Shown here: piece by piece, positions 19,291 to 31,396 of the stretch
Numbering within the stretch: the stretch's first letter is position 1
Layout of the letters: each line of letters starts with the position of its first letter
The notes under the pieces: model-generated
Database searches by the model: none
What the model saw: only the letters and a program-made list of their open reading frames with translations
Told to the model about the DNA's origin: nothing
NCBI GenBank assembly: GCA_027924585.1
Contig: BSBM01000059.1
Coordinates: 5,270,001 to 5,334,000, forward strand
Direction: 5' to 3'
Source: Larix kaempferi
Lineage: Eukaryota; Streptophyta; Pinopsida; Pinales; Pinaceae
Length of the DNA: 64,000 nt
Translations under genes and position numbers: made by a program

Positions 19291-20859
19291 GCTAGTTCTA
19301 AATATGGATCCATAGAGCCCACTTCAAACCTAAAACTATGAAGTAAAAAAAACAAAAAAACTTATGTGAAAACAAATTAGCTTGAACTGCAACCTTACTA
19401 AATGAAAAAACAAATTGCAAAATTTTAGAGTGCAACTAGACATTTTTAACAGACAAGATATGAAAGACATATATTTCTCAAAATAGCTTTATATATTACA
19501 ATGGAAAATAACAGGGATTCCTGTGATTAATATTGAATATTACAATAAAATATGGGACTCAAATTCTATTCCCTTCCTTAAAACAAAAGTAATAACCATA
19601 ATGATAACTACATAATTCTATGCAGTGAAGCTTCATCTTCTAGTTGTAAAAGAAAGTGTGCTATCTGTAAAAGACTTTTCCTACACTTAAAAGATGCCAA
19701 AATGTAACAAACATAAATTTGAGATCTTGTATAGGGTAGAATAGTTGTGGAAAGCTTCCACTAGTGTGTGGAAGAAGGGCCGTTAATCCTATTGTAAACA
19801 TATGCAAACAAAGGTAGGTGGGGACCTACAATAGAATTCTTGAAACAAAATATAATGAAAAGTAGAGAGCCAGTATTTTTTTTAATATGCATAAAAAAAT
19901 GGAATTTGGTTATTTAAAATGGAACCATTGAGTGTGCACAATATGATTGCATTATGGATTTTGGAAACTACTAAAGTCACCTTGTCGTCCAATTCACCAA
20001 AAATGCCCGGCGGTCTCTCAATCTCTACGATGAAACCATAACTTTAGAATCTAGTGGAGTGGATGCTATCCATCCACAAGACTGTAGCAAGTCACGGTGG
20101 TGGAATTTTTACTAATTTAGAATCACATCAACCTCCTTTCCTTGTAATCATTCCTTCTCTTTACATTTTAGGGCCAACAACTAGTACAGACCTACATATT
20201 TCTACACCCTGACTAGAATCTATGCAAATGATTCTTGCTTTTCTCTCACACGAACTAAAAAAAAATAGTTTGCATTCATATATACATGCACCTCTATAAA
20301 TTTAGATGAGATTAGCATGAATTCTCCATCCACCTTGAACCACCAGGGATTAAGCCATTGTCATCATCTTGTATTAAGCCTTTTCCAGGTTGTTATCAAT
20401 TCATGTCTAATATGGAGAATGCCAAGGCTTCTTATGCACTAGATTTAGTAATCATTACAGTAGAGGACACCTCATTAACACACCCAACATGTTAATATTG
20501 GAAATCAGTTGGAACTACTACCCTTGAATTGGTCCAATGGGCATCTACTTTCTTGAAGTCATTCCATTGTTACAAGAATAAAGGGAGGATTTGAGGAGAT
20601 TTGACAGGGAAAAGTGGACAAGATTATTGGTTGGGATAAAGCGAGGAAAAACCTCATAGCATCGACTGGTCATGTAGATTGCAAGACTAGCACTACTCCA
20701 AGATTATTCAATGACAATGAAAAAAACTATATAGAGTCAAACCAAACGAGTCATTATAAATATCCATTTCCCCAATCTACCTATAAATTTGAAACTCACC
20801 ATGATGAGCATGTGAGAAACTAATGAACATGAACAACTCAAATTCATCGCATGCACCTC
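19291..20859. other. AT-rich non-coding stretch after the lone LTR
   Basis: No gag or other coding similarity recognised. A 69-codon frame at 20614-20823 has no motif. Confidence 0.4.
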
Positions 20860-23134
20860 CTTTCTGTGGATTTCTGAGGTCTTTTGAGGAGCACGACTTG
20901 ACTATGGAGGCACGATTTGGTACTTTCATGATTATTTATTGGTTATTGTGCTATGGGGATTGACCAAGGAGGGATAAAATTACCCCTTGGACCCACCATA
21001 AGCTTCTTATTATTTTTTGTCATCATGATTTGGTGGGATTCCCCTCTTCTAGGGCGATTTTGTCCACTCATATTATATTTTATTTGTGATCCATGTATTT
21101 TATTGTTGAGCTCATCTCAACCATTGATTAGACATTTGTATCTTTTAATCTTAGCCACTCATTCAAAAAGTGGTTAGGATTTTGGTGCCTCTCTTTCCTA
21201 TTTAAAGGAGAGAGCTTCTCATTGTAAGGAGGACTGGTGGCTCTGGATTATTGGAATAGAAAATTATTATTGCATCTATCTCCAGTGTTGTGGTGAATGT
21301 TTTTGGTGTTCGTTCGTTGGTCCTTCCTTTGCACTGAGTTATTGGAGATCTTGTTTTGCCATATCTTTTGTACCACATTTTTGCATCTACAGGTCGAGGC
21401 CGATTTGCTTTGAGGAGGAAGTATTGGTAGGGGAAGACTCTCCCTACTTCTTCTTTGGATCTCTTCGTTGGTAACAGGGACCTTCTATTCTATGTTATCA
21501 TTGCATTTTACTTGTATTTCCTCCATACTTGACCTCTCTGATTGAAATCGATTTTCCTTGGATTGGCAGGTAGAGGAGGGCGCACTTGTGGGCTAGGGCA
21601 TCAATTTGGCAAGCAAAATCAACATTCTCTCATTTCATCTCTGCGGGAATCTTCCTCAACATCAAGGCATCTCATTCACATCACTCAGGTATGATCTCAA
21701 GGTAACTTCTTTCCATGATCTATCCACTTGTCTAAAACATTTAAAACCCTAATTAATCAAAACCCCCATTTTTACATTTTTTCAGATCTACTAAGATCTA
21801 GTGGCTTCTTGGGTAAGATATTAAAAACCCACCTTTATAGTATCCACGGCATCCCGGATCTATAGTTTGGGGAGGATTGGCTTCCATTTTATCCTCTTCC
21901 CAAGGCATTTAGCCTTTCCAAGCAAGGGCGCACTTCCTAGTTTGGGTTGGTTGACCTAGATCTAGTATGTGGGTAGTTGAGATTCCACTTGATTCGTGAT
22001 CTATACATCCAATAACCTACCCCCAGACTGTCACTTTTCTGATTTCTACCTTGTGGGCCCTATTCCACATTTTAAGGGATTTAATCCCCATTTTGGACCA
22101 CTTGGTATCTTCAAACTCAGATCTAGTAAGATCTAGCCATCGGATTGCCTTGAGATTGTAGATCCACACTCCCCATTGATCAACCTACTTGGATCTAAAG
22201 TTTGGATGCTATCGGACGTGTCTTGACCCCACTTATCCCACTTTTAGGCCTCCTTGGGCAAATTCGCACCACCTTGGAGAAGGGAGTTTGTCCACTTCTA
22301 GGACATGGGTACTTGAGATTTTCGTGGATTTGGAACGGGAATAATTCAAAACCTAGGTCTAGTAGATAACCTTGTCAAATCTTGCCTTGGGGATAGCATT
22401 CCTTGTTTTAAGGGATTGTGGTCCACTTAGGTCAAACCTAGATCTAGACCTATTCATCCATCAAGACTTCAATTGCCCACTTGTCTCATGCAATAGGAGT
22501 TCTTAACCACAAGTTAACTTTACTTTGACTCCATAATCCCAACTCCCAAGGCACTGGTTTCTCTCCAAGTCAATTCGACTTTCCTAGATTGTTGGATTAA
22601 CTTTGGTTTGACCCCTGTGTGGTAAACTAAACCCTTTGATGCCTTCATACTACATGATCAAGCGTGTCACTTGTACTAGTTAGCCCCAATTCAACCCCTA
22701 AACTACCCTGCATTGGACACGGTTCCCAAGGCAGTGGATTTTCTCACATTGAACTAGTACTTTAATCCTGGATCATATTTCACAAATCATAAGTCACTCT
22801 CACATCAATAATGAACCAAAGCTTTACTCATTGAACCCCTCACTTGTCTTGTGACTTCATCCTAAGGTCTAGGATAAACCATACACCTTACTTCTCTTAG
22901 AAAAAACTTGATTTGGTGTCTTGGTTTTGATCTCTCCTATCGGGAGTAGATCAGGTCTCCCCCTTTGTTGTCTGGGCTAGATAACATAAAGTGAAGGTCG
23001 CCTCGACTGGCATGACAACCATCTATTGGAGGTCGAGGTGATCGTGGTTGCACCTTTTGAGTTGCCCTTCCCTATTGCCATCCATGAGTGGACACATCCA
23101 TAGGGGTAACTACAGTTTAGGTGATAACAGGAAC
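20860..23134 (+). repeat. LTR-like block, plus orientation (right arm of long inverted repeat)
   Basis: Diverged inverted counterpart of 7228-9509, almost the same length (2,275 against 2,282 bp). Landmarks in the same order: TTTCTGAGGTC start, TATTTAAA at 21199-21206, GAGGGCGCAC block near 21575, AGATCTAG-rich middle, CCTTTGTTGTCTGGGCTAG near 22961, AGGTCGAGGTGATCGTGG near 23029. Similarity ends at about 23134, where the left arm continues for a further 590 bp towards its primer-site-like motif; so this arm lacks the 3' end of the LTR. Copy B 48628-50902. Confidence 0.6.
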
Positions 23135-23208
23135 CATCCCACAATGGGACACTCTCCACAAAGGAATAGAATAACAATTATGAATAGAGTTTATTCACCA
23201 CTCCTAGT

Positions 23209-23353
23209 TGGCCACCCTGAAGATGATCCCACGAATAACAAACACCCTGTATAAATCTACAACACACATCAACTCCTATTTGGATGACCTGAAGATGAAT
23301 CCCACGAATGACAAACATCCTGTAGAAATCCACAATGCGATGAGACCGAGGCG
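23209..23353. repeat. Tandem duplication, about 73 bp x 2
   Basis: The block CCTGAAGATGA..CCCACGAAT.ACAAACA.CCTGTA.AAATC recurs after about 72-73 bp (near 23219 and 23288). Partly diverged. Copy B 50977-51121. Confidence 0.75.
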
Positions 23354-23593
23354 CCCTCAAGAAACCATATACTCCTCCAACCTTCATGTTGGCCGAGACA
23401 TGGCAATGGAAGTTGTTTAGGCAGTCCAAATCCTAAGCAAGCAACTAGCAAACAAGTTGGAAGATTCATACATATGCAAAATAAAATAAAACCTTGAACT
23501 GAAAGCAATAACAAGCAGGTAATATCTGGCCACACGTTTGGATGAAGTGTTCCCACATGTCCTAGAGGTAGTTATCTTCCCATAGGAGGCTTG

Positions 23594-23664
23594 CAACGCA
23601 GTCCAGTGATTAAATGCAACTATGTAGTAAATCGTAGATACTAATTGTGGGTTGCGTTCGAAAC
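23594..23664 (+). repeat. tRNA-like head with pol III A and B boxes (possible SINE scrap)
   Basis: GCAACGCAGTCCAGTGATTA (23594-23613) resembles an A box and GCGTTCGAAAC (23654-23664) a B box, about 45 bp apart, as in tRNA-derived SINE heads. No full cloverleaf and no A-rich tail: the Copia protease begins within a few bases. Copy B 51362-51432. Confidence 0.3.
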
Positions 23665-23667
23665 CCA

Positions 23668-26600
23668 CTACTCTACTTATAGATTCCGGTGCCTCGAATC
23701 ATATGGCTGCAAATATTGACTCCTTTTCTTCATTTGATCCAAACAGCTCCATCCCCCTCCATTTGGGAGATGACTCAAAAATTTCGTCAAAGGGTAAAGG
23801 CACAATCCATTTAGAGCATGGAAGTTTTCAAAATGTTCTTTATGTGCCTTCCTTGGCTTCGAATCTACTTTTCGTGTATCAAATGACACACACTGGTGCG
23901 TCGAAGCAAGTTACATTCAGCACTAACAAAGTTAAAATTTCTGATATTGAAAGTGGAACATTTATTGTAGTCAGAAAGGCAAATCATACTGCAAAATACT
24001 ATGATTTTTCACACTTTGTGCCGCTTGAAAAGCCCACTGCTCTTCTCACTCATGAAAATGAGGTTAGTAGGCTTTGGCATGAAGGGTTTGGACACCTTAA
24101 TTACAAGTATTTGCTGTTGTTACAAAACAAATCCATGATTGATGATCTTCCGCAGCTCCGTTCCTCGAAGGGAATTTGCCCAGGTTGCATCATTGAGAAG
24201 CACCCCGAGCACAAGTTCGACCGTGGCAAAGCTAGCAGAGCTTCTACTATTTTAGGTCTCATACATTCTGATATCAGTGGTCCGCTGCCAAATATATCCA
24301 TGAATGGTTCAAGGTATGTTTTGACATTCATTGATGACTTCTCCCGCTTTACTTGGGTCTTTTTTCTCAAAAACAAGTCAGAAGTGCTTGGAAAATTCAA
24401 GGATTTTAAGGCTTCTGTTGAGACCGCCACTGAGAGCAAGATCAAAGCTCTTAGATCTGATAATGGCGGAGAATATATCAATACTGAGCTGCTGCAACTT
24501 TGTGCCGAAAGCGGAATTCAGATCCAACATACAGTTCCCTACACACCCCAGCAGAATGGTGTAGCGGAAAGGAAGAATCGGTCACTGAAAGAGATGGCTA
24601 CCTGTATGCTTGAGTCAAAAGGTTTGGCTGCAAATCTTTGGGCTGAAGCCATGAATGTTGTTGCATACATTCAGAACCGAGTTCCACATTCATCCGTGAA
24701 AGGTAAAACTCCTTTCGAAGCATTCACTGGTCACAAGCCGGATGTGTCCAATTTGAGGGATTTTGGCTCCACTGCATGGGCTAGAATTCCTTTTGAAAAG
24801 AGAAAAGCTTTGGATCCACAAAGTACTGAATGCATCCTAATAGGATATGGAGAAGAATCAAAAGCATATAAAATCATGAATATCAGATCCAAAAAGATAT
24901 TCATAGAGTGAAGTGTGAAGTTTGAAGAACCGCTTCCAGATCTGAAACTAGTCGAGGAAAACACTGTCGATCCGCAGTCTCTATAAGAAGAAGTTTCAAG
25001 AGAAGATGAAGAAAGCATCGAATCTGATATTTTTGATATGTTATCAGAATTTGATGGCCATGACATATCAAGTTCAGAATCCGACCATAATGATCCTCCT
25101 CAGTTACCAAAGTGGGCCCAAAACACTCTACAATCTGTTGCTCCAAACATTGGAAATCCTGCTGATCCAAGGAAAACAAGAGCAGACTTTCAAAGAGCAG
25201 GTATGGCTCTTTCATTTTCTGATCCATTATTATCTGAGAAATGTTATTTGATGATTGGTTTAGATCCCAAATCATACTATCATGCCCACCGAGACCCAAG
25301 ATGGCAAACGACCATGGATGAAGAGTACAGTTCTCTTCAAAAGAACAATACATGGGAGCTAGTTTCTCTTCCACCTGGAAGAAAATTGGTCCAATGTAAG
25401 TGGGTCTACTGCACGAAAGTTACTGCTGATGGCTCTATCAACAAATACAAAGCTAGGCTGGTGGCAAAAGGTTTCTCTCAAGTCCAAGGAGTGGACTACA
25501 CTGAGACCTTTGCACCGGTTGCAAAGATGGATTCCATCCGCCTAGTTTTGGCTATTTCCGCATCCAAGCACTGGGAAGTGCACCATATGGATGTGAAGAG
25601 TGCTTTTCTACATGGAGACCTTGATGAAGAAGTATATATGAAGTAGCCAAAAGGATACATATCAGATCCATCATTAGTTTGCAAATTGAAGAAATCTTTG
25701 TATGGATTGAAACAGGCCCTTAGAGCTTGGTACGCAAAGATGGACTCCTTCCTTCTTTCTTTTCAAAAGATGCAAATCCGATCCGAATGTGTACCTACAA
25801 CAAGTTAAAGGTAACTTGCTGATTGTTGTTCTTTATGTTGATGATCTTCTCATTACTGGTAGCACTCTCCTTACAATCAACAAGCTAAAAACCGCTTTAA
25901 ATCTAGCTTTTGACATGAGCGATTTGGGCTTGCTTAAGCAATTTTTGGGCTTGGAGATAGCTCAAAATTTTGATGGGATCACATTATCTCAACAAAAGTA
26001 TGCTTCAGACCTGTTATTAAAGTTTAATATGGCAGAATGTAAGGTTGCTCCATTTCCATTCTTCTCAGGAATCAGTCTTGAGGAAGGAAATTCTACACTG
26101 CTTGCAGATTGCACTATGTATCGACAGTTGATTGGTTCACTACTCTACTTGACACACTCAAGGCCTGATATTTCTTATGCCGTGAGTGCGGTATCAAGGT
26201 ATATGCAGCAGCCCCATGAGCTTCATTGGCGGGCATCCAAGTGGATCTTGCAGTATGTGCAAGGTACGAGACATTTTGGCATACATTATGCTGCAGATTT
26301 TGAGCTAGATTTCATTGGTTTTACTGATTCAGATTGGGCGGGTGATAGCATTGATTGGAAGTCCACTTCCGGTTATGTTTTCATGATTGGCCATGGCCCT
26401 ATTTGCTGGTCAAGAAAAAAGCAGGCAACCATTGCACTTTCTTCAGCAAAGGCAGAGTATCGAGGGGCAGTCAATGCCTGCATTCAAGCAGTTTGGTTGC
26501 AGGGTATTCTTTCCGAGTTTGATTTTGGTAGCACTACTTCGATTGTCATATTTTGTGACAATCAAAGTTCTATTCAAATCTCCACAGATCAAGTTCAGCG

Positions 26601-26793
26601 GTAGAGAACCAAGCACATTGAGATTCATATGCACTACATCCGAGAGTTGGTGCATGATCGTACCACCGTTCTGCAATATTGCCCTACTAATGAGCAAATT
26701 GCAGACATCTTCACCAAGAGCTTCACTGAGAAGAAGTTCGGTTACATCTGTTCACTGTTGGGGGTGAGTTCCATCATGGTGGAGACATATTAG
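23668..26793 (+). pseudogene. Ty1/copia pol pseudogene, plus strand (gag missing)
   Basis: Pol of a Copia element lacking gag. Protease DSGAS starts at 23682. The integrase HHCC finger (H143, H148, C176, C179, numbered from codon 23652) and the catalytic triad (D207, D270, E306, the last two exactly 35 residues apart) are intact. The frame breaks at TGA 24909-24911 and TAA 24984-24986, continues through RT (WVY..KARLVAKGFSQ) to TAG 25644-25646, then shifts by one base near 25750-25765. The next frame holds YVDD (about 25834-25845), the YRQLIGSLLYL block and RNase H (DSDWAGD...KSTSGYVF), a TAG at 26602-26604, and the C-terminal ADIFTKSF segment to TAG 26791-26793. Unlike the minus-strand element all domains are present, so it died by point changes. 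The 5' side is joined to unrelated sequence at about 23668. Copy B 51436-54561. Confidence 0.93.
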
Positions 26794-26811
26794 ATCCATT
26801 TTATGTTTAGC

Positions 26812-26822
26812 TTGAGGGGGGG
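26812..26822 (+). other. Polypurine tract of the plus-strand Copia element
   Basis: TTGAGGGGGGG, 18 bp after the pol stop, the expected place for plus-strand priming. The TG start of a 3' LTR is not evident right after it, so the LTR has been lost or heavily altered. Copy B 54580-54590. Confidence 0.55.
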
Positions 26823-26892
26823 CTTTCTTCCTACTGGGTTTTCCCTCTTTCCTCACTTAGCTACTGGGCTTCAGCCCTTACATATTTACTGT

Positions 26893-27057
26893 GGGAGAAC
26901 ACATCTACACCTTGTAAAGAATGGCTCAACAATTACATCACGACCTTGGGAGAACACATCTACACCTTTGTCGGAAAAGCTCGAAAATTATATCATGACC
27001 ATGGGAGAACACATCTACACCATGTCTGAAAAGCCTATGTGCATCTGTGTCTTCGGA
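26893..27057. repeat. 55-bp tandem repeat, 3 copies
   Basis: GGGAGAACACATCTACACC recurs exactly every 55 bp at 26893, 26948 and 27003. The heads are identical and the remainders diverged, the third unit most. It lies between the tails of the two convergent Copia bodies. Copy B 54661-54825. Confidence 0.9.
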
Positions 27058-27375
27058 ACTCATCACACATGATCATCCTAATCATCGTCATTGCATCGTC
27101 CTGATGCATGTTGTCCAGAGCATCGTCTTGATACTCATCATCCATCATCAACCTAATCATACAATGTATCCACCTGATACATATCATCATACATGATCCA
27201 ACTGATGCATATACATATACATGATCCAACTGATCATACACAACATCCAACTGATGCATATACAGAGAAGTAACTGGAGCATCGTCTTGATGCTCATCAT
27301 CCAGCGCTTACATCCATAGCCATGGGAAGGATCCTCCTCTCACCATGCTTGGAATGGCTCCTTCAAATGTGTCCA
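27058..27375 (-). other. 3' tail of the minus-strand Copia element, low-complexity
   Basis: Read on the minus strand this follows the pol C-terminus (stop just below 27376). It consists of degenerate short repeats such as GATCCAACTGATGCATATACA and CATCGTCTTGATGCTCATCATCCA. No 3' LTR matching 3629-4232 is present before the 55-bp repeats begin. Copy B 54826-55143. Confidence 0.6.
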
Positions 27376-30300
27376 TCACTTCTTCCTTGAAGTGTCGTCA
27401 ATCTGAATAACACCAAGCCTCTCTCTGAAGTACTCAAACTTCACTATGGCTAGTGGTTTTGTCAACACATCTGCAACCTGCTCATCCGTCGCAACATACA
27501 GGAGCTTCACTGCTCCTCTCTGCACCATATCCCTGATATAGTGATATTTGATCTCAATGTGCTTCGACCTGTCGTGAAACACTGGGTTCTCAGACAGCTT
27601 CACACAACTCTAGTTGTCACAAAAGATACCAGTAGCCTCCAATGGGAGATCAAATAACTCAGACAGTAGCTTCCTAAGCCATACTGCCTCACAACTAGCC
27701 AAAAAAGATGCAACATACTCTGCTTCGGCTGTACTTAGTGCTACACGGGATTGCTTCCTGCTAAACCAAGAGATCACACTTGATCCCATACTGAAGCGTC
27801 ATCCAGAAGTGCTCTTCCTATCTACAGCACTGCCTTCCCAATTTGAATCAACATAACCTTGCAGGTTAAACTTTTGATTCGCATCATACTTGAGCCCATA
27901 ATCAATTGTACCCTTCAGGTACCTCAAAATATGCTTTACAGCAACAAGGTGAACACCTCTCGGATCCGTTAGGAACTAGCTCAATGTGTTCACTGCAAAG
28001 CAAATATCCGGTCTCATGTTCGTCAGGTACATCAAGGACCCAATCATTTGACGATACATAGTGACATCAACCGGCTTAGATGAAGCATCACACAGAAGCT
28101 TCAGGTTCGATGCCATAGGTGTGGCCATGGCCTTGCAATCCATCATCCCGAACCTCTTCAGGATCTCTACTACATACTTCCCTTGTCCAAGGAAGATCCC
28201 ATCTGCACTCTGCCACACCTCCATGCCTAGAAAATAGTGCATCATCCCCAAGTCCTTCATCTCAAACTCGGCGGCAAGCATCCTTCCATTCTTTCTTTTC
28301 CGCTGCTTCTTCATAGCTGGAAGGTTCTTTGTTCATAATGTCACAGAGTAAGGAAACATAACTGGTGTGTGATCTAGTCCTCTTCCTTTCTCTGTGTTCT
28401 TCTTCTAGGATGCCATACCTTTCTGCATCTTGAATGAGCTCTCTAGCCCATGTAGGTTTCCTCTTGTGAGAGTTCTTCTCACGGGGTGGATCTATAGATT
28501 CTTGCGGATCTTCAATTTCACGAACTGCTTCTAGAATTGCTTCATTCACGGTAGTATCTAGAAATCTAGTTACCTTTGGTTCTTCATGGTCATCAACAGG
28601 TGTCTTCCTCGATTTGATGTATGCTGATTCTTCATCAAATGTTACATCCCTGCTGATGTCAATCTTCTTGAACCTTGGAAAGTATATTCTGTAAGCCTTT
28701 GAGATTTCACTGTAACCCACAAAGATGCTCTTCTTTCTTGAAGGATCTAGCTTTGTCCTCTTTTCCTTTGGAATGTGTGTATATACTGGACAACCAAATA
28801 TTCTGAGATGGTTAACTTTTGGTTTCTTGCCAGAGAAGACTTCTTCTGGTGTCTTATTGTCAAGTATCTTGTGAGGTGTTCTATTCTGCACATATACAGC
28901 TGTCCTAGCTGCTTTTGCTCATAAATGCATAGGTAGATCTTGGTCATGAAGCATTGCCTGTGCTGCTTCCATGATAGTTCTATTCTTCCTTTATGCAACT
29001 CCATTTGGTTGTGGATTGTAGGGAGCAGTCAACTCCCTCTTAATCCCTGAATCACTGCATAGCTTCTTGAAATCACCTGAAGTAAATTCTCCACCATTGT
29101 CGGATCTGAAGGTCTTAATCTTCTTATCTATTTGATTTTCTATCAAGGCTTTGAATTATTTGAACTTATCAAACACTTCATCTTTATTCTTCAAGAAATA
29201 AACCGAAGTCTTCCTAGAGAAATCATCAATGAAAGAAACATAGTATACATACCCACTCAGAGAACTGGATGATGACATTGGACCACATACATCGGAGTGG
29301 ATAATCTCTAAGATTCCTTTTGCTTTGCTTTCACTGCTTGGAAATGCCTTCTTTGTGTTCTTTCCTTTTGCACATCCTTTGAAAACACCTTCATGCTTTG
29401 ACTGGATTTCAGGAATACCTTCTACAGCTTTGCTTTCTATTGGGAGTGCTCTATAGTGCACATGAGAAAACCTTCTATGCCAAAGTTCACTTGGCTCCAT
29501 GGATTCATGTACCATGGCATGTTCAGGTTGTCCCTTCAATTTGTACAATCCTCCCTCTTTCTCTCCAATTACTACTGCATCATCTATGGTCTTACCCTTT
29601 GGCCACATGAGTACTTGGCCATCCACAAATGTAACTCTCATTCCCTTTGCATCCAAAGATGATATGGAGAGAAGATTCTTCTTAAGTCCAGGTACATATA
29701 AAACATCTTGAATTTTTATAGACTTCCCAGAGTCTAGTTTGTAGGAGGCTTCACCACTTCCTTTTATGGGATATTGATAGTCATCCTCAAGTTTCACCTT
29801 CTGAGGTGACTCATGTTCAGATAGGTTCATGAAAGATTCTTTAAACCCAGTCACATGTTTAGAAGCCCCACTATCAATAATCCAATCATTACATCCATGA
29901 GAGATAGTACATGTGAGAGCAGAGATTAGAACATATTCATCTTCACTAGATGAGTCATCACTTTCTGCTCTAGCCTTCTTCTTAGGAGGTTCATCATCCT
30001 TAGCAGCATGAGCATGATATCTCCTTTTGTTTCTCTTCTTCTTCTTGTTAAAGTTGTTTTTGTTTCCCTTTTTTTTCTTGGGACAATCTGAGGCAAAGTG
30101 TCCTTTCTCATTGCAATTGAAGCATCTCAGATCTTTCTTCTCTTTTGGATGGTAGTGAGAAAATTTCTTGCGATGAGGTGGCTCTCTCTTGAGCTTGCCT
30201 TTCTTGGTGTGAGCTGTGAGAGCTTGATCTTAATTTCCCATCTTTTCTTCTCGGGCCACAAGTCTAGCTTCTTCCTGTGAGCATTCTTCCCACAGTCTAC

Positions 30301-30819
30301 TGAAAGAGATTAATTTCTTTCTTGCATAGATTCCTTGGATGAAGGAGTCCCATGACCTAGGTAGGCCATTCAATGTGGTCATTACAATTTCACCATTCTC
30401 CACTACTTCATCCATAGCTTCAAGTTGTTCCTTGATTTGAGAGACCTTGGAAAAGTAGGATTGAATGGTCTCTCCATTCTGAAGCTTTACCCCTTTCAAT
30501 TGGTTTCGCAGAGTCATCTTCTGATTTATGTTCTTTCCTTCAAACAACTTGGTCAAGGAGTCAAACATCTGCTTAGTGTCTTTAGGGAAGACACATGAGG
30601 TATGAGATGTTCTTTGATAGAATCAACAATGATTCTCTTAGCCTTGACCAAGTTCTTCTTGTGTAAGGTCTTAGCCTCATCTCCCTGTGGGACAGGGACC
30701 TATTGACTTATGTAAGTGTCCAAATCATTTTCTTCTAGGATTAACCCAATCCTATACTTCCATGCTCGGAAGTTATCAGCTCCATCAAGCTTATCCTCAA
30801 TCTTGGTGTGGTGAGACAT
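27376..30819 (-). pseudogene. Ty1/copia gag-pol pseudogene, minus strand (complete body across the A/B boundary)
   Basis: The only place besides 55144-58587 where the whole body of the minus-strand element can be read. The RNase H part (27376-27975) lies in copy A and the rest in copy B, with continuous coding similarity across 27768/27769. RNase H reads through the KSTSG block and the metal-site FCDN to HIEIKYHYIRD and VADVLTKP, with TAG stops at 27610-27612 and 27976-27978. The RT-core deletion is at 28273-28279. The integrase stop replacing the catalytic Glu is at 28991-28993; other stops at 28919-28921, 29156-29158, 30230-30232 and 30700-30702; gag frameshift near 30583. Differences from copy A at 27799, 30001, 30051 and 30059; the last three fall in the basic stretch after the zinc knuckle. 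Confidence 0.93.
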
Positions 30820-31384
30820 TTTAAAGAGTAATTCAAATGGAAATAGAGAAGATTTAGGTCTTACCACTTGAATTGTTGAAAAACTGGATATGGAGCTCGA
30901 TTAGGGTTTGTTAGAGAAACCCTAAAAATTCAAAATGTGAATTTCAAAATTCTGAAAGGATAGAAAGATGTGCCTTGATGAGCTGATCAGCTTGATATAC
31001 TCAACAATTGAAAACTGCAAAGTTTCACCCTTTAGAAATGCTTTTCAATCTCCCAGATTCACTGGGGAGGGAGGACCTTGAATTAGGGTTTGAGTTTCCT
31101 GGAGCTTCACCCAACCAAAAAGTTCGATCCAAAGCTCTAAACTTCGATTTTTCCAAGGATCTTCCAGCTATGTCCTCAGATTTTAGAAATTTCTATTTTT
31201 GTGGAAACCCTAATTGTTAGGTCAAAAACTGAAACAACTCAGAATTGAATTCTGTCTCGACAAAAAGATGCGCCCTTGCTAGAGGAGTCAATCTATCTTT
31301 CTGCCTTTGATGAACTGTGAAGAGAAACCCAAATAATAAGAAGCCCTAGCTTCCGCAGCTGCATAGTGCCTTCTTCTTAGGTAA
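30820..31384 (-). other. Copia leader, copy B
   Basis: Same as 3052-3616, including four telo-box motifs (30902-30909, 30917-30925, 31083-31091, 31205-31213). Confidence 0.6.
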
Positions 31385-31396
31385 GCTTTGATACCA
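31385..31396 (-). other. Primer-binding site, initiator tRNA-Met type, copy B
   Basis: TGGTATCAAAGC on the minus strand, abutting the LTR. Confidence 0.85.

Larger units (their letters stand above)
1..27768. repeat. Tandem 27,768-bp unit, copy A
   Basis: First copy of a direct head-to-tail repeat. The sequence at position 1 recurs at 27769 and 55537, and all internal landmarks (LTRs, tRNA, MITE, both Copia bodies) recur at a constant +27,768 offset. Compared with copy B I see single-base differences at 31, 2233, 2283, 2291, 8847, 10499, 11986, 12497, 13746 and 27726, and no length change. The comparison was by eye, so a few more substitutions may exist. The unit edge is arbitrary because a Copia element reads straight through it. 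The content is nested, decayed transposable elements plus one tRNA-like gene. Confidence 0.97.

Noticed and set aside
24909-24911. Programmed readthrough or frameshift in the plus-strand Copia
   Set aside because: Several unrelated stops and a frameshift at non-programmed places indicate decay.
26893-27057. CRISPR-like array (19-bp repeats every 55 bp)
   Set aside because: Only three units, the intervening parts are related to each other, no cas genes, and the context is a plant retroelement tail.
26803-27072. 89-codon frame after the plus-strand Copia
   Set aside because: It runs through the polypurine tract and the 55-bp repeat; no motif.
27035-27259. 74-codon minus frame rich in DD and HQDDA-like words
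   Set aside because: Product of the low-complexity CATCGTC/GATGCAT repeats in the Copia tail.
27376-30819. Endogenous pararetrovirus (Caulimoviridae-like) origin of the minus-strand pol
   Set aside because: Domain order protease, integrase, RT/RNase H with an HHCC finger and D-X35-E, an LTR and an initiator-Met primer site is Ty1/copia; no movement protein is seen.
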